Below are positions 25,416-34,324 of a DNA stretch of 64,000 nt, piece by piece. Source of the stretch: Desulfobacula toluolica Tol2. Its GTDB lineage: Bacteria > Desulfobacterota > Desulfobacteria > Desulfobacterales > Desulfobacteraceae. The notes under the pieces are model-generated. The model did no database searches, had not been told where the DNA came from, and was given only the letters and a program-made list of their open reading frames with translations. Where the stretch lies: contig NC_018645.1 of assembly GCF_000307105.1 (NCBI RefSeq), positions 2,244,578 through 2,308,577 of the forward strand, written 5' to 3'. Every line of letters begins with the position of its first letter. The first letter of the stretch is position 1. Both the position numbers and the translations under genes were made by a program.

Positions 25416-26996
25416 ATGTTTTATAAGACTAATGGATTTAAACTCTGTGTTGCGGTGTTGATAGGTGTTATTGTTTTTCTTCTTCCAAGGCCGGAAGGAA
25501 CACAGTTTAAAATTTCAGGTGATACCGGCCGAATCCTTTTACAGAATGTGACACAACATTTTACTGTTATGCCTGAAGGAAAAATTCCAACAGAATCATA
25601 TGTTTTAAAGGCAAACTCACCAGGTTCTCTTGAGGGAAGAGCTAAATTTTTAGAACAAAAAGCAAAGACTTTGAATCTGGATACCGTTACTGTTGATTAT
25701 GTTAACGGGCTTTCACCAAAGGCTAAAAGATTTTTATCGATCCTTGCCGTTCTGGTCATATTGTTTGTAATTGAGCCGATTCCACTTGAAATAACTGCGG
25801 TTTGTATAGGGGTTTTTCTGGTCATCATGCAGATTACAGATGTAAAAACTGCGTGGGCTCCTTATATGCATCCGGTAGTTATTTTTATCATGTGCTGCCT
25901 GATTTTTGCAATTGCACTTGATAAAGCCGGTTTAACCAAACGTCTGGGATATTTTATCATCAAAAAAGCAGGAAACAGTATTACCCGGTTTACCTTTATT
26001 ATTGCCATAGGACTTGGACTTGCTTCATCGTTCATGCATGATGCCGCAGCCTGTGCCATTGGAATCGTGACCATGCTGCCGCTGATGCGCGCTGTTGGTA
26101 TAGAACCCCATACCAATACAGCCAAGTTTATGATGCTGTCATTGCCATTTGCCTGCTCTTGCGGCGGTATGGGAACTCTTGTGGGCGGAGGGCGATGTAT
26201 GGTTTCCGCAGCTTTTTTAAAAGAATTTACAGGTATTGAGATCACTTTTTTTGACTGGATGCTATATTGCATGCCTGCAGCGTTTATTACAGTGCCGATT
26301 GCCGTATGCATTGTGTATGTGGTTTTCAGGCCTGACCCAAAATTCAAGCTGCCTGATTTTGATGAAGATTTGGGTCCAATGACGTCACTTGAGAAAAAAA
26401 CAGTTGCCATTATAGCCTGTTCGTTTTTACTCTGGTTGACCAAGGGTCTTCACGGAATGGATTATTCCGTAACCGGTATGCTGGGCGTGGCTTGCCTGGT
26501 ATTGTTCAAAGCATTAAAATGGCGGGATATCAATGACAACCTGGAATGGGGAACGGCATTGTTTATTTTCGGCGGCGGAATTTCACTGGGCCTGGCCATG
26601 GGGTATTCCGGGGCTGCAGATTACTTTGCCCATTTGTTTTTTCCTTTGATTCAGGGAAAAGGCTGGCTGGTTCTTTTTGTTGGCGTAGGTGTTTTCGGGG
26701 CTTTGGTAACAAACGCAATGGCTAATGTTGCTGCGGCCGCGCTGATTCTTCCCATTGTCATTCCCATGGCACAGCTTGAAGGTGTGGACCCGACGATCCT
26801 GTCCCTTTGTCTGGGAACAGCCACTTCTTTTGCCATGCTACTTGTTATCGGATGTCCCCCCAATGCCATTGCATACAGTTACCGGTATTTTAAATCATCC
26901 GATCTGACTAAAGTAGGGTTGGTTGCCACACCTGTTTTATTGACGGTTTTAGTTGTGGTTGCAGCCGTGTGGTGGAGAATCCTGGGGTTAATTTAG
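25416..26996 (+). CDS. DASS/SLC13-type anion transporter
   Basis: The 526-residue permease has helix 1 (about 6-22), an extracytoplasmic loop of about 80 residues, then the polytopic core. The DASS signature is altered at the first substrate loop (SCGGMGTLVGGGRC, about 247-260) and conventional at the second (IGCPPNAIAY, about 482-491). The SNT sodium motifs are replaced by MHDAA and ANVAA. It differs from the 5410/10763 pair and is closer in style to the permease at 32583. It follows two lone receivers and precedes a soluble receiver-kinase (27034), with an AAGGAGAAG site. Substrate unknown; a carboxylate is the family expectation. Confidence 0.87.
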   Translation: MFYKTNGFKLCVAVLIGVIVFLLPRPEGTQFKISGDTGRILLQNVTQHFTVMPEGKIPTESYVLKANSPGSLEGRAKFLEQKAKTLNLDTVTVDYVNGLSPKAKRFLSILAVLVILFVIEPIPLEITAVCIGVFLVIMQITDVKTAWAPYMHPVVIFIMCCLIFAIALDKAGLTKRLGYFIIKKAGNSITRFTFIIAIGLGLASSFMHDAAACAIGIVTMLPLMRAVGIEPHTNTAKFMMLSLPFACSCGGMGTLVGGGRCMVSAAFLKEFTGIEITFFDWMLYCMPAAFITVPIAVCIVYVVFRPDPKFKLPDFDEDLGPMTSLEKKTVAIIACSFLLWLTKGLHGMDYSVTGMLGVACLVLFKALKWRDINDNLEWGTALFIFGGGISLGLAMGYSGAADYFAHLFFPLIQGKGWLVLFVGVGVFGALVTNAMANVAAAALILPIVIPMAQLEGVDPTILSLCLGTATSFAMLLVIGCPPNAIAYSYRYFKSSDLTKVGLVATPVLLTVLVVVAAVWWRILGLI

Positions 26997-27033
26997 GATA
27001 ATTTTTGTAAGATAAAGGTGTAAAGAATAAAGT

Positions 27034-28176
27034 ATGAATAACGGCAATAATGATAGGCCCGGTCTTCTTCTGGTGGATGATGAAGATGGTTTCCGAACGA
27101 CAATCGCCAAGAGGCTTGGGAAAAGAGGGTTTGTCCCTATTCAGGCTTCAAGTGGAGAAGAGTGCCTGGATATTCTTGGCCGTAAGCCTGTAGGTGTGGT
27201 TGTTCTGGATGTTAAAATGCCCGGTATAAGCGGGATTGATACATTAAAAGCTATTAAACAGGCGTATAAAAAGATTCAGGTTATTCTTTTAACAGGAAAT
27301 ATTACAGTTTCAGATGGAATTGAAGGAATAAAAGCAGGTGCTTTTGATTATTTAACCAAACCTGTGGAACTTGATCACCTGGTAAATAAAATCAAACAGG
27401 CCTTTGAAATGATTCGGCTGGAGGAAGAAAAACAAAAAGAGCTGGAATACCGTGCAAAGCTGGAAAAAAAAATGATTGATACGGAACGGCTAGTCTCTCT
27501 GGGCACCATGTCCACCGGCATTGCCCATGAAATAAACAATCCTCTGGCCATCATCAATGAATCTGCAGGTTTTATGAAGCAGGTGATCATTCAACCGGAA
27601 ATGTCAAGGATACCCCAGAAAGAAGCATTGCTGCTGGGGATAGAAAAAATAGAAAAAAGTATTAAACGGGCCCGTAAAATTACCCATCAGCTTCTGGGCC
27701 ATGTTAAAAAACAGAAATCTCAGATTTCAGAAGTTGACCTGAAAGCCTTGCTGGGTGAAACATTAGGATTGCTTGAAAGGGAAGTGGAAGAAAAAAACAT
27801 ACAGATTAAATGGAAAACAGATAAGAAAAAAAAGGTTCTATGGAGTGATCCTTATCAGATCCGTCAGATTCTCATAAATCTTTTGAGCAATGCGGTTCAT
27901 GCGGTGAAGAATAATGGTATTATTACATTGTCTTTGTGGGAAACCGATGTTGATATCAATCTTGAAATTAAAGATAATGGAATCGGCATACCTAAAAAGA
28001 ATTTAGGAAAGATATTTGATCCGTTTTTTACAACTAAACCTTTTGATGAAGGAACCGGTCTAGGGCTTTTTGTGGTTCATAAAATCATTTCCAGTCTGAG
28101 TGGTGAGGTGACGGTTGAAAGCACTTTGGGTAAGGGAAGCAGTTTTATGATTAATCTGCCAAAAAGGCTTGAATGA
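27034..28176 (+). CDS. Soluble receiver-histidine kinase (REC-HisKA-HATPase)
   Basis: The 380-residue protein has an N-terminal receiver (about 8-125: LLLVDDED, Asp59 in VLDVKMPG, LLTGNI loop, LTKPVE lysine), a coiled linker (about 127-150), HisKA with His165 in IAHEINNPLA, and HATPase (DNGIGIPK, GTGLGL). No membrane helix is present, so it is cytoplasmic and its input is probably phosphorylation of its own receiver. In the TGHG position it has TGNI. It lies 38 bases after the DASS permease and ends the module-4 unit, so it may relay from the Cache kinase at 22735. Confidence 0.9.
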   Translation: MNNGNNDRPGLLLVDDEDGFRTTIAKRLGKRGFVPIQASSGEECLDILGRKPVGVVVLDVKMPGISGIDTLKAIKQAYKKIQVILLTGNITVSDGIEGIKAGAFDYLTKPVELDHLVNKIKQAFEMIRLEEEKQKELEYRAKLEKKMIDTERLVSLGTMSTGIAHEINNPLAIINESAGFMKQVIIQPEMSRIPQKEALLLGIEKIEKSIKRARKITHQLLGHVKKQKSQISEVDLKALLGETLGLLEREVEEKNIQIKWKTDKKKKVLWSDPYQIRQILINLLSNAVHAVKNNGIITLSLWETDVDINLEIKDNGIGIPKKNLGKIFDPFFTTKPFDEGTGLGLFVVHKIISSLSGEVTVESTLGKGSSFMINLPKRLE

Positions 28177-28291
28177 AAACAATGTGCGCAAATACAGTAT
28201 AATGGTATGTAAATATAGTGAAATAATATATAATTATAGTAAGATACAATATGACTATTGAGATAATTAATTATTCAAGGAGTGAAGAAAA

Positions 28292-28732
28292 ATGATAAAA
28301 ATACCAGCAAAAGTCCTGATAGTTGATGACGAAAAAGATTTTGTTGAAATGTTTTCCCTGCGCCTGGAGCAGCAGGGTGAGAAAGTCTCCACAGCCTACA
28401 GTGGCAATGAGGCGTTGAAGGCTTTGGAAAAAGGAGGCATTGATGTGGTTTTCCTGGATATCAGGATGCCGGGCATGGACGGAATTGAAACTTTAAAACA
28501 GATTAAAAAGCTTTATCCCATTGTTGAAGTCATTATGCTGACAGGTCACGGGTCAACGGAAACCGCAGTGGATGGTATGAAACTGGGTGCATTTGATTAT
28601 TTGATGAAACCGGCTGATTTTGAAGATATAAAAATCAAACTGGAAAATGCCAGAAAACGAAAAGATGAACACGAAGAGCGAATCCGGCAGGCTGAAGTCA
28701 GGCTTCTTCTCCGGCGAAGCGGAGATGTATAG
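28292..28732 (+). CDS. Stand-alone response-regulator receiver
   Basis: A 146-residue receiver: VLIVDDEK, phospho-acceptor Asp56 in FLDIRMPG, MLTGHG loop and LMKPAD lysine, with a charged tail ending LLLRRSGDV and no output domain. It is preceded by an A/T-rich 115-base gap with several TATA-like words but no promoter I would call firmly, and by a strong AAGGAG site. It is 82 bases upstream of the membrane kinase at 28814 and may be co-transcribed with it and the NtrC-type regulator. Confidence 0.9.
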   Translation: MIKIPAKVLIVDDEKDFVEMFSLRLEQQGEKVSTAYSGNEALKALEKGGIDVVFLDIRMPGMDGIETLKQIKKLYPIVEVIMLTGHGSTETAVDGMKLGAFDYLMKPADFEDIKIKLENARKRKDEHEERIRQAEVRLLLRRSGDV

Positions 28733-28813
28733 GCGTTTATATGTATTTGTATAAAGCGGGTATGAATTAAAATTTTCTAAATTCAAGAGGTTAAAAGGTC
28801 TGCATCCGGAATT

Positions 28814-30289
28814 ATGAAAAAAATTACAGTCCAGTTGAGTCTTAAAAACAGGGTCTACCTGGTCAATGCCATCCTTTTGTGTATTACAATGGTTGGTGCG
28901 GTACTCATGGTCTGGTATACTTATAAGATAGAAAAAATTTTCAGTGATATTATTGATAAAAATATTGTGATTTATCAATCTGCTGAAGCCCTTGGCACAT
29001 CCCTTGTAAATCAGAAAGGATTTGTGTCGTATTACCTGCTTGACGGTGACCCGGCATGGATTGATCAGCTTAATAAATATAAGCAGCTTTTCAATGAACA
29101 CCTGGTAACCGTCAAGTCTTTGGTTGAAGAACAATGGGAAAAAGATTCCGTGGCTCAGATTGAATCTGAATACGATTATTATGTTAATATAAAAAAGAAA
29201 GTCATTGAATTTTATAAATCCGGTAATTATGACAAGGGAAGTAGTCTCCACAAGAATGTGCGGCAACATTTTTTTAAAATTCTGGAGTTATGTGAAGCAT
29301 TTAAAACTTTTCATAAAGACAAAATTTCAGATGCCATCAACACAAGCCGTATGGAATCCAATCAACTCAGATATATTGCCCTTCTTGCCATTATTACGGT
29401 TGTTGTCCTGAGCCTTATGATAAATTATATTTTTGCCCGCCATATCTTGGAACCTATTCGAAAACTGGCGGCAGAAGCTGATTTGCTGGGAGAATCAAAT
29501 TCTTCTGGAAATGAAGTGGCTGCATTAAAACAAAGTGTCCACGGTCTGATTGAAAATTCAGAACAGGCCCATCAACAATTAAAGCGGAGCCAGGAAACCC
29601 TTATGCAGTCGGAAAAAATGGCGTTACTGGGTAAACTGGCTGCCGGAACAGCTCATAGTATCCGAAATCCATTGACGTCTGTAAAAATGAGGCTTTTTTC
29701 ATTAAACCGGTCGTGTGATTTTACAAATTATCAACAAGAAGATTTCAATGTGATCACAGGAGAAATTAAACAGATCAATAAAATTGTTGAAAATTTTTTG
29801 GAATTTTCCCGTCCGCCCAAATTGAGGATGAAAAAAATGAGTCCTTCAATTGTTGTGGACAGTGCCCTTCGTCTGCTGGGACAGCGGTTAAAATCTTATA
29901 ATGTGAGTACCCGGTTAATCCGGCATCGTCCCCTTGCCGAAACATTTATAGATCCTGAACAGCTCAAGGAAGTGATTGTGAATATCATGATCAATGCCTG
30001 TGAAGCCATGAATAAAACCGGTTTGATTATCATCCAGGAAGAAGAAAATTATGTGGAGCCTCTAAAAAAAGTTGTGGTTATCAGAATTATTGATGATGGT
30101 GCGGGAATCTCTCAGGAAATCAAGAAGCAGGTATTTAATCCTTTTTTCACCACAAAAGATGACGGAACCGGTCTTGGTCTGAGCATAGCGTTTAATATCA
30201 TAAATGAACACGGGGGGTGGCTGGATGTATCCAGTGAACAGGGCCAGGGTTCATCTTTTATTATTACACTTCCCATAAAGGATGCATAA
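28814..30289 (+). CDS. Membrane histidine kinase with helical sensor and HAMP (NtrB/AtoS-like)
   Basis: The 491-residue kinase has helix 1 (about 11-32), an extracytoplasmic four-helix or CHASE3-like domain (about 33-185), helix 2 (about 190-212), HAMP (about 213-262), a coiled segment, HisKA and HATPase (DDGAGISQ, GTGLGL). The phospho-acceptor motif is AHSIRNPL with His281; the residue after His is Ser instead of the usual Glu, which is normally a catalytic general base. It is the only kinase in the island with a non-Cache sensor. It overlaps or abuts the NtrC-type regulator, so they form a cognate pair. Confidence 0.9.
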   Translation: MKKITVQLSLKNRVYLVNAILLCITMVGAVLMVWYTYKIEKIFSDIIDKNIVIYQSAEALGTSLVNQKGFVSYYLLDGDPAWIDQLNKYKQLFNEHLVTVKSLVEEQWEKDSVAQIESEYDYYVNIKKKVIEFYKSGNYDKGSSLHKNVRQHFFKILELCEAFKTFHKDKISDAINTSRMESNQLRYIALLAIITVVVLSLMINYIFARHILEPIRKLAAEADLLGESNSSGNEVAALKQSVHGLIENSEQAHQQLKRSQETLMQSEKMALLGKLAAGTAHSIRNPLTSVKMRLFSLNRSCDFTNYQQEDFNVITGEIKQINKIVENFLEFSRPPKLRMKKMSPSIVVDSALRLLGQRLKSYNVSTRLIRHRPLAETFIDPEQLKEVIVNIMINACEAMNKTGLIIIQEEENYVEPLKKVVVIRIIDDGAGISQEIKKQVFNPFFTTKDDGTGLGLSIAFNIINEHGGWLDVSSEQGQGSSFIITLPIKDA

Positions 30290-30290
30290 T

Positions 30291-31715
30291 ATGGATACAA
30301 TTCTGGTTATTGATGATGATGATCAATTGCGAAAAAGTTTTTGTAAGCTTTTAAAAGAGGAAAAGTATGCGGTGATCAGTGCAGCTTCAGGTGAGGCCGG
30401 CATTGAAATTGTTAAACAGAATGCTTTGGATCTGGTTATCCTGGATATGCGGTTGCCCGGGATAAATGGGATGGAAACATTCAAACAGATAAAAAAAATT
30501 GATTCAAAACTGCCGGTCATAATTGTGACTGCCTATGGCACAACCCAGATTGCCATAGAAGCCACCAAGATGGGCGCTTATGATTATGTTCTCAAACCGT
30601 TCGATGTGCCGGAGATGCTCAACCTGATCGAACTTGCAATAGAAGCTGGATATTTTATGAGATCTCCGGTTGAAGTGGATGCTGTTCCTGAAAAACAGTC
30701 AGGAGATGCCATTATAGGCCAAAGCAAACTTATGCAAAATGTATACAAATCAATCGGCCGGGTATCTCAAACCGATGCAACCGTTTTAATACTGGGAGAA
30801 TCAGGGACTGGAAAAGAATTGGTGGCAAGGGCTGTGTATCAGCATGGGATTCGGTCGGACAAGGCTTTTTTAATTATCAATTGTGTTGCCATACCTGAAA
30901 ATCTTCTTGAAAGTGAATTGTTTGGCTATGAAAAAGGGGCTTTTACCGGAGCTTCACAGCGGCATATCGGAAAAATAGAACAGGCTAACAGCGGTACTGT
31001 GTTTCTGGATGAAATCGGGGATATGCCGTTAAATATACAAGCCAAGATTTTAAGGCTGCTGCAGGAAAAAAGTATTGAAAGGCTGGGGGGTGAAGAAACC
31101 ATTCCGGTTGATGTGCGCATTATTGCTGCAACAAATAAAAACCTGGAACAGGCAATAAAAGAAGAAAAATTCCGGGAAGATTTATATTTTCGATTAAAAG
31201 TTGTGACCATTGAACTGCCGCCATTGAGAGAAAGACGAGAAGATATAAATAATTTGATTTCATATTATATGGCTAAATTTTCCACTGAATTAAAGATTGA
31301 TAATCCAAGCATTCAAAAAGAAGCGTTAACTCGCCTGAACCATTATGACTGGCCAGGAAACATAAGGGAATTGTCAAACCTGATTCAAAAAGTAATGATT
31401 TTCAACAGGGGAGCTCCGATTTCTAAGGCAGATCTTGAACAGGTTATAAATAAAAAAGAAAAAATTAAATTTACTGAAGAAATCGAATTAAATATTATTC
31501 AAGAGTGGGTACGGCAGGTATTATCCAATCCGTCTGAAACATACAGTTTTGATGATTTTATTGATACACTTTCAAGTATCGTTGTTGCCGAGGCTTTGAA
31601 AATAACCAACGGAAACCGTTCCCAGGCTGCAAAATTATTAAGTATGTCACGACCTACTCTTCATTCCAAAATTGATAAGTACAATATTAAGCTTAAAACT
31701 GAAATATCCAAATAG
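30291..31715 (+). CDS. NtrC-family sigma-54-dependent response regulator
   Basis: The protein has a receiver (VIDDDD; acceptor Asp52 in VILDMRLPG counted from 30291), a sigma-54 AAA+ domain with Walker A GESGTGKE and the sigma-54-contact loop GAFTGA, and a Fis-type helix-turn-helix at the C-terminus (NRSQAAKLLSMSRPTLHSKI). An ATG at 30282 in the same frame overlaps the kinase gene but lacks a ribosome site. ATG 30291 has AAGGA at the right distance and gives the standard MDTILVID start. It activates sigma-54 promoters by ATP hydrolysis; the sites at 3243, 8450 and 14692 are obvious candidate targets. It is a partner of the kinase ending at 30289. Confidence 0.95.
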   Translation: MDTILVIDDDDQLRKSFCKLLKEEKYAVISAASGEAGIEIVKQNALDLVILDMRLPGINGMETFKQIKKIDSKLPVIIVTAYGTTQIAIEATKMGAYDYVLKPFDVPEMLNLIELAIEAGYFMRSPVEVDAVPEKQSGDAIIGQSKLMQNVYKSIGRVSQTDATVLILGESGTGKELVARAVYQHGIRSDKAFLIINCVAIPENLLESELFGYEKGAFTGASQRHIGKIEQANSGTVFLDEIGDMPLNIQAKILRLLQEKSIERLGGEETIPVDVRIIAATNKNLEQAIKEEKFREDLYFRLKVVTIELPPLRERREDINNLISYYMAKFSTELKIDNPSIQKEALTRLNHYDWPGNIRELSNLIQKVMIFNRGAPISKADLEQVINKKEKIKFTEEIELNIIQEWVRQVLSNPSETYSFDDFIDTLSSIVVAEALKITNGNRSQAAKLLSMSRPTLHSKIDKYNIKLKTEISK

Positions 31716-31760
31716 ATATATGTAAAATATTGTGGTTAGATCTAAAGATATTTCCATATT

Positions 31761-31837
31761 AACTGCCATGTCAGGCTTGGTATTTCACTAATGTTTGCCT
31801 GCAACAAATAATGCAAGTCGCTATTTGGTTTGTCAGG
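31761..31837 (+). repeat. Dispersed intergenic repeat, copy 2 (diverged)
   Basis: It matches the start of the family (AACTGCCATG...CTTGGTATTTCA) and the core GCAACAAATAATGCAAGTCG, then diverges. Nearby ACAAATAAT and ATTATTTGT form their own inverted repeat. It lies between the NtrC-type gene and its terminator. Confidence 0.6.
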
Positions 31838-31874
31838 CAATTATTTGTTTATTAAGGCTGTCTGCAAAAATATT

Positions 31875-31914
31875 AAAGCTGTCTGTATGACTACCCATAC
31901 AGACAGCTTTTTTT
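31875..31914. terminator. Strong rho-independent terminator between convergent genes
   Basis: A perfect 15-bp stem (31875-31889 with 31896-31910) around a 6-base loop is followed by a run of seven T. It ends the NtrC unit and can also serve the convergent CBS gene. Confidence 0.9.
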
Positions 31915-31930
31915 GATGGATTACTGAATT

Positions 31931-32485
31931 TTATACCAGGATTTCGCAGACCAGATCAAAAATATCAGGCAGTCGTATAATACCGACAACCTTATCTTCT
32001 TTGAGGACAAGAAGTGACTGGTGGCAACCCAGTATAAACTGATGAACTGCCTCTGAAATCGGTGCGTTTTCATCAACATATTCCCCGCTGGAGGGGGTAT
32101 ACATGACATTTTTAACTTTCAGCTTAGATGCCTTTTTGACCAGTTCTTCCAAGGTTTCATCCCATAGGTTGAAGTTGTCAAGAAGAGATTTGAGAAAATC
32201 GTTATTGAAGCCAAATCGTGACAATCCAATATTTCCAATACTTTCAGGGTGTTCAAACTGCCGGTACTTGGGCTCAAGTGCTTTTAAGATGCATCGGATA
32301 CTCAGTTTCCCCGTAATCTGGTTATCTTTACCGTAAACCAGCACAGCTCGGTGTTTATGATTTAATTGTGTATTATTCCTGGACTGTTGAAGCTCTTTAA
32401 TAGCATTTACAAGGGTTTCCTCTTCTGAAACAGTTGCATAATCGGATAGTGGAATCATTACTTCTTTAACTTGTTTATCTTTCAT
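31931..32485 (-). CDS. CBS-domain pair protein
   Basis: The 184-residue protein is a CBS pair: first motif VMIPLSDYATVSEEETL near the N-terminus, and second motif KNVMYTPSSGEYVDENAPI near 122. LLVLKEDKVVGIIRLPDIFD follows near the end. It resembles the CBS part of the receiver-CBS fusion at 13445, but without the receiver. CBS pairs bind adenylates. It is downstream of the DASS permease (32583-34055) on the minus strand with GGAGG before the ATG, so this adenylate sensor and a permease form a unit, as in module 2. Confidence 0.85.
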   Translation of the reverse strand: MKDKQVKEVMIPLSDYATVSEEETLVNAIKELQQSRNNTQLNHKHRAVLVYGKDNQITGKLSIRCILKALEPKYRQFEHPESIGNIGLSRFGFNNDFLKSLLDNFNLWDETLEELVKKASKLKVKNVMYTPSSGEYVDENAPISEAVHQFILGCHQSLLVLKEDKVVGIIRLPDIFDLVCEILV

Positions 32486-32510
32486 GATTGTTCCTCCTCA
32501 ACTTGGGTAA

Positions 32511-32557
32511 TTATTTTACCAGTATGGACATTCCCATGATAGGAGAGAGTGTCAAGG
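32511..32557 (-). pseudogene. 3' end remnant of a duplicated DASS transporter gene
   Basis: On the minus strand this piece encodes LTLSPIMGMSILVK and a stop, nearly the same as the last residues of the intact permease that ends at 32583 (WPIMGMPILVK and stop). The nucleotide match runs for over 30 bases at 72 bp spacing. The rest of the second copy is absent, which suggests a tandem paralogue mostly lost by deletion. Confidence 0.65.
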
Positions 32558-32582
32558 TAATAAAATAATACCACAAGCATTA

Positions 32583-34055
32583 TTATTTTACCAGTATCGG
32601 CATACCCATAATCGGCCATACAACTGCAACTGCAACTGCAATTACAATCATTAGCATTATACTGGCAGGAATTCCAAAGAGGAAAAATTCTCCTGTTGTA
32701 AACTGTTTTGAATCATAGGCAATGGCATTGGGTGCCGCACCAACAAGCAACAGAAACGGCATACCTGCGGTGACAAGAGCGGCAAAAAGGATAACTTCAG
32801 GTGCCACACCCAGATAGGGTGCAATAACCAAAGCAACCGGCAGGGAAATGGCAATGGCTGCAACATTCATGATAAAATTGGTCATGATCATGACAAAAAA
32901 TGCAATACTCATGATAAAGACAAAATAGTTTGATTTCTGGAACATGGTCAGCCAGTTGATGGCCAGCCATTCTGCGGCACCTGTTTCCCAAAGGCAGAAC
33001 CCAATACTCATGGCACCGCCGAACAGCAGGATAATATTCCAGGGAATGGATTCAAGATCCTTGATATCCAGTATACGCAATACAAAAAAGAGAATTGTTG
33101 AAGTCAAAATGATGGCGGTTTTGTCAACCGGTTTTAAAAACGGGACAAATTGTTTCACAGACATAACAAAAATACAGGCAAAAATGATTATTGCAGCAAT
33201 GATTTCATTTTTTGTGATTTTTCCCATTGCAACACTCAGTTTTTTTGCTTTTTCGCGAAGCCCCGGAATAGTTGCTCTTTCAGGCTTGAAAAAAATCATG
33301 AAAAATCCCCACAAAAGAAAGGTCATGGCCCATCCAACAGGGAACATATAAAAGGTAAGTTCAAAAAAAGAGACGTCTCTTCCGATAATATCCTTGAAAA
33401 AACCAAGAGCAACTGCACCCCTTGCCGCACCCAGAAGGGTTACGATACTTCCGGCACCGGCAACAAAAGCCATTCCCATGAACAAGCCTTTACCGAATTT
33501 GGTGGGAGTTTCATCATCCGTATACATACTGTAAATAGTCATTAAAAGCGGATACATGGTTGCAGCCACGGCAGTATGGGCCATGATATGGGTCAGGGCA
33601 GCGGTTACAACAAAACACCCCAGATAAATCATGCTGGTTTTTTCCCCCACAACAGCCAGCATCTTATAGGCCAGGCGTTTTGTCAGACCTGTTTTGGTGA
33701 AGACCATGCCAATGACAAGCGAAGCAAAAATAAAAAGGACTGACGGGGTCATAAAATCCTTAAATGCCGAATTTGCAGGCCGGATCATAAACAGAACCTG
33801 CAGCACACCGATGGTAAGACTTGTAACACCAATGGGAACCACTTCAAACACCCACCAGGTACCCCCTAAAAGAAACACGGCCAGGGCACCCTTGGCCTCT
33901 TTGCTCAACACAAAATGTTTTCCTGTAGGATCAATGGCATCCGGCCATGGCGGTGCAAAATTAACAACAAAAAAAAGTGTAAGACCAATTAAAAGAAAAA
34001 GGACACGTTTCCAGTCAAAATTCGAACCTGTTAAAGCTGTTGCATCAGTACTCAT
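32583..34055 (-). CDS. DASS/SLC13-type anion transporter
   Basis: The 490-residue permease has the usual SLC13 length with no large insertion: an N-terminal hydrophobic helix (LFLLIGLTLFFVVNFAPPWP), the core, a first substrate loop GAGSIVTLLGAARG (about 200-213) and a second VGAAPNAIAY (about 439-448). The sodium-site motifs read AHTAV and MNVAA instead of SNT. It is the only DASS gene in the window without a receiver or kinase beside it, and is paired with a CBS protein downstream. A TAGGAGAA-type ribosome site precedes the ATG at 34055. Confidence 0.88.
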   Translation of the reverse strand: MSTDATALTGSNFDWKRVLFLLIGLTLFFVVNFAPPWPDAIDPTGKHFVLSKEAKGALAVFLLGGTWWVFEVVPIGVTSLTIGVLQVLFMIRPANSAFKDFMTPSVLFIFASLVIGMVFTKTGLTKRLAYKMLAVVGEKTSMIYLGCFVVTAALTHIMAHTAVAATMYPLLMTIYSMYTDDETPTKFGKGLFMGMAFVAGAGSIVTLLGAARGAVALGFFKDIIGRDVSFFELTFYMFPVGWAMTFLLWGFFMIFFKPERATIPGLREKAKKLSVAMGKITKNEIIAAIIIFACIFVMSVKQFVPFLKPVDKTAIILTSTILFFVLRILDIKDLESIPWNIILLFGGAMSIGFCLWETGAAEWLAINWLTMFQKSNYFVFIMSIAFFVMIMTNFIMNVAAIAISLPVALVIAPYLGVAPEVILFAALVTAGMPFLLLVGAAPNAIAYDSKQFTTGEFFLFGIPASIMLMIVIAVAVAVVWPIMGMPILVK

Positions 34056-34129
34056 GTTAATATTATTCTCCTAAAGTTAATATAATTCTTCCAGGGTTAT
34101 ATCGACCCCTTAAATTCATAAATTGGTCT

Positions 34130-34159
34130 TAAATAGGATGGGAAGTTGCTTTTTGTCAA
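34130..34159 (-). promoter_or_regulatory. Candidate sigma-70 promoter for the minus-strand DASS-CBS unit
   Basis: On the minus strand TTGACA (34159-34154) and TATTTA (34135-34130) are 18 bases apart, about 75 bases before the ATG at 34055. The -35 is consensus, the -10 weak. Confidence 0.45.
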
Positions 34160-34207
34160 GGAAAGTCTGGTAAAATTTTTATTAGTCAAGTTGTTTTTTT
34201 TCTTTTA

Positions 34208-34235
34208 TTGACAAAATTTGATTTTTTTATATAAA
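34208..34235 (+). promoter_or_regulatory. Candidate sigma-70 promoter for the Ehr/Hyf-like operon
   Basis: TTGACA (34208-34213) and TATAAA (34230-34235) are 16 bases apart, with the start of the first gene at 34325. Both boxes are near consensus and lie in an A/T-rich stretch. Confidence 0.5.
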
Positions 34236-34324
34236 TGTAAAGTTTTGCTTTAAAAAACAAAAGTTATACAGCAGTGAACAGCAAATAAAAATAAAGTGGG
34301 AGAATTTATGAGAGCGGGGAATTT

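Noticed and set aside
28177-28291. TATA-like words and short A/T repeats before the receiver at 28292
   Set aside because: No -35 box at proper spacing; base composition alone explains them.
30282-30290. ATG at 30282 as start of the NtrC-type regulator
   Set aside because: It overlaps the kinase gene without a ribosome site; ATG 30291 has AAGGA at the correct spacing.
34118-34150. Possible sigma-54 promoter before the Ehr/Hyf-like operon (GG and GC ten bases apart near 34139-34150)
   Set aside because: The -24 box lacks TGGCA; the sigma-70-like site at 34208 is better.
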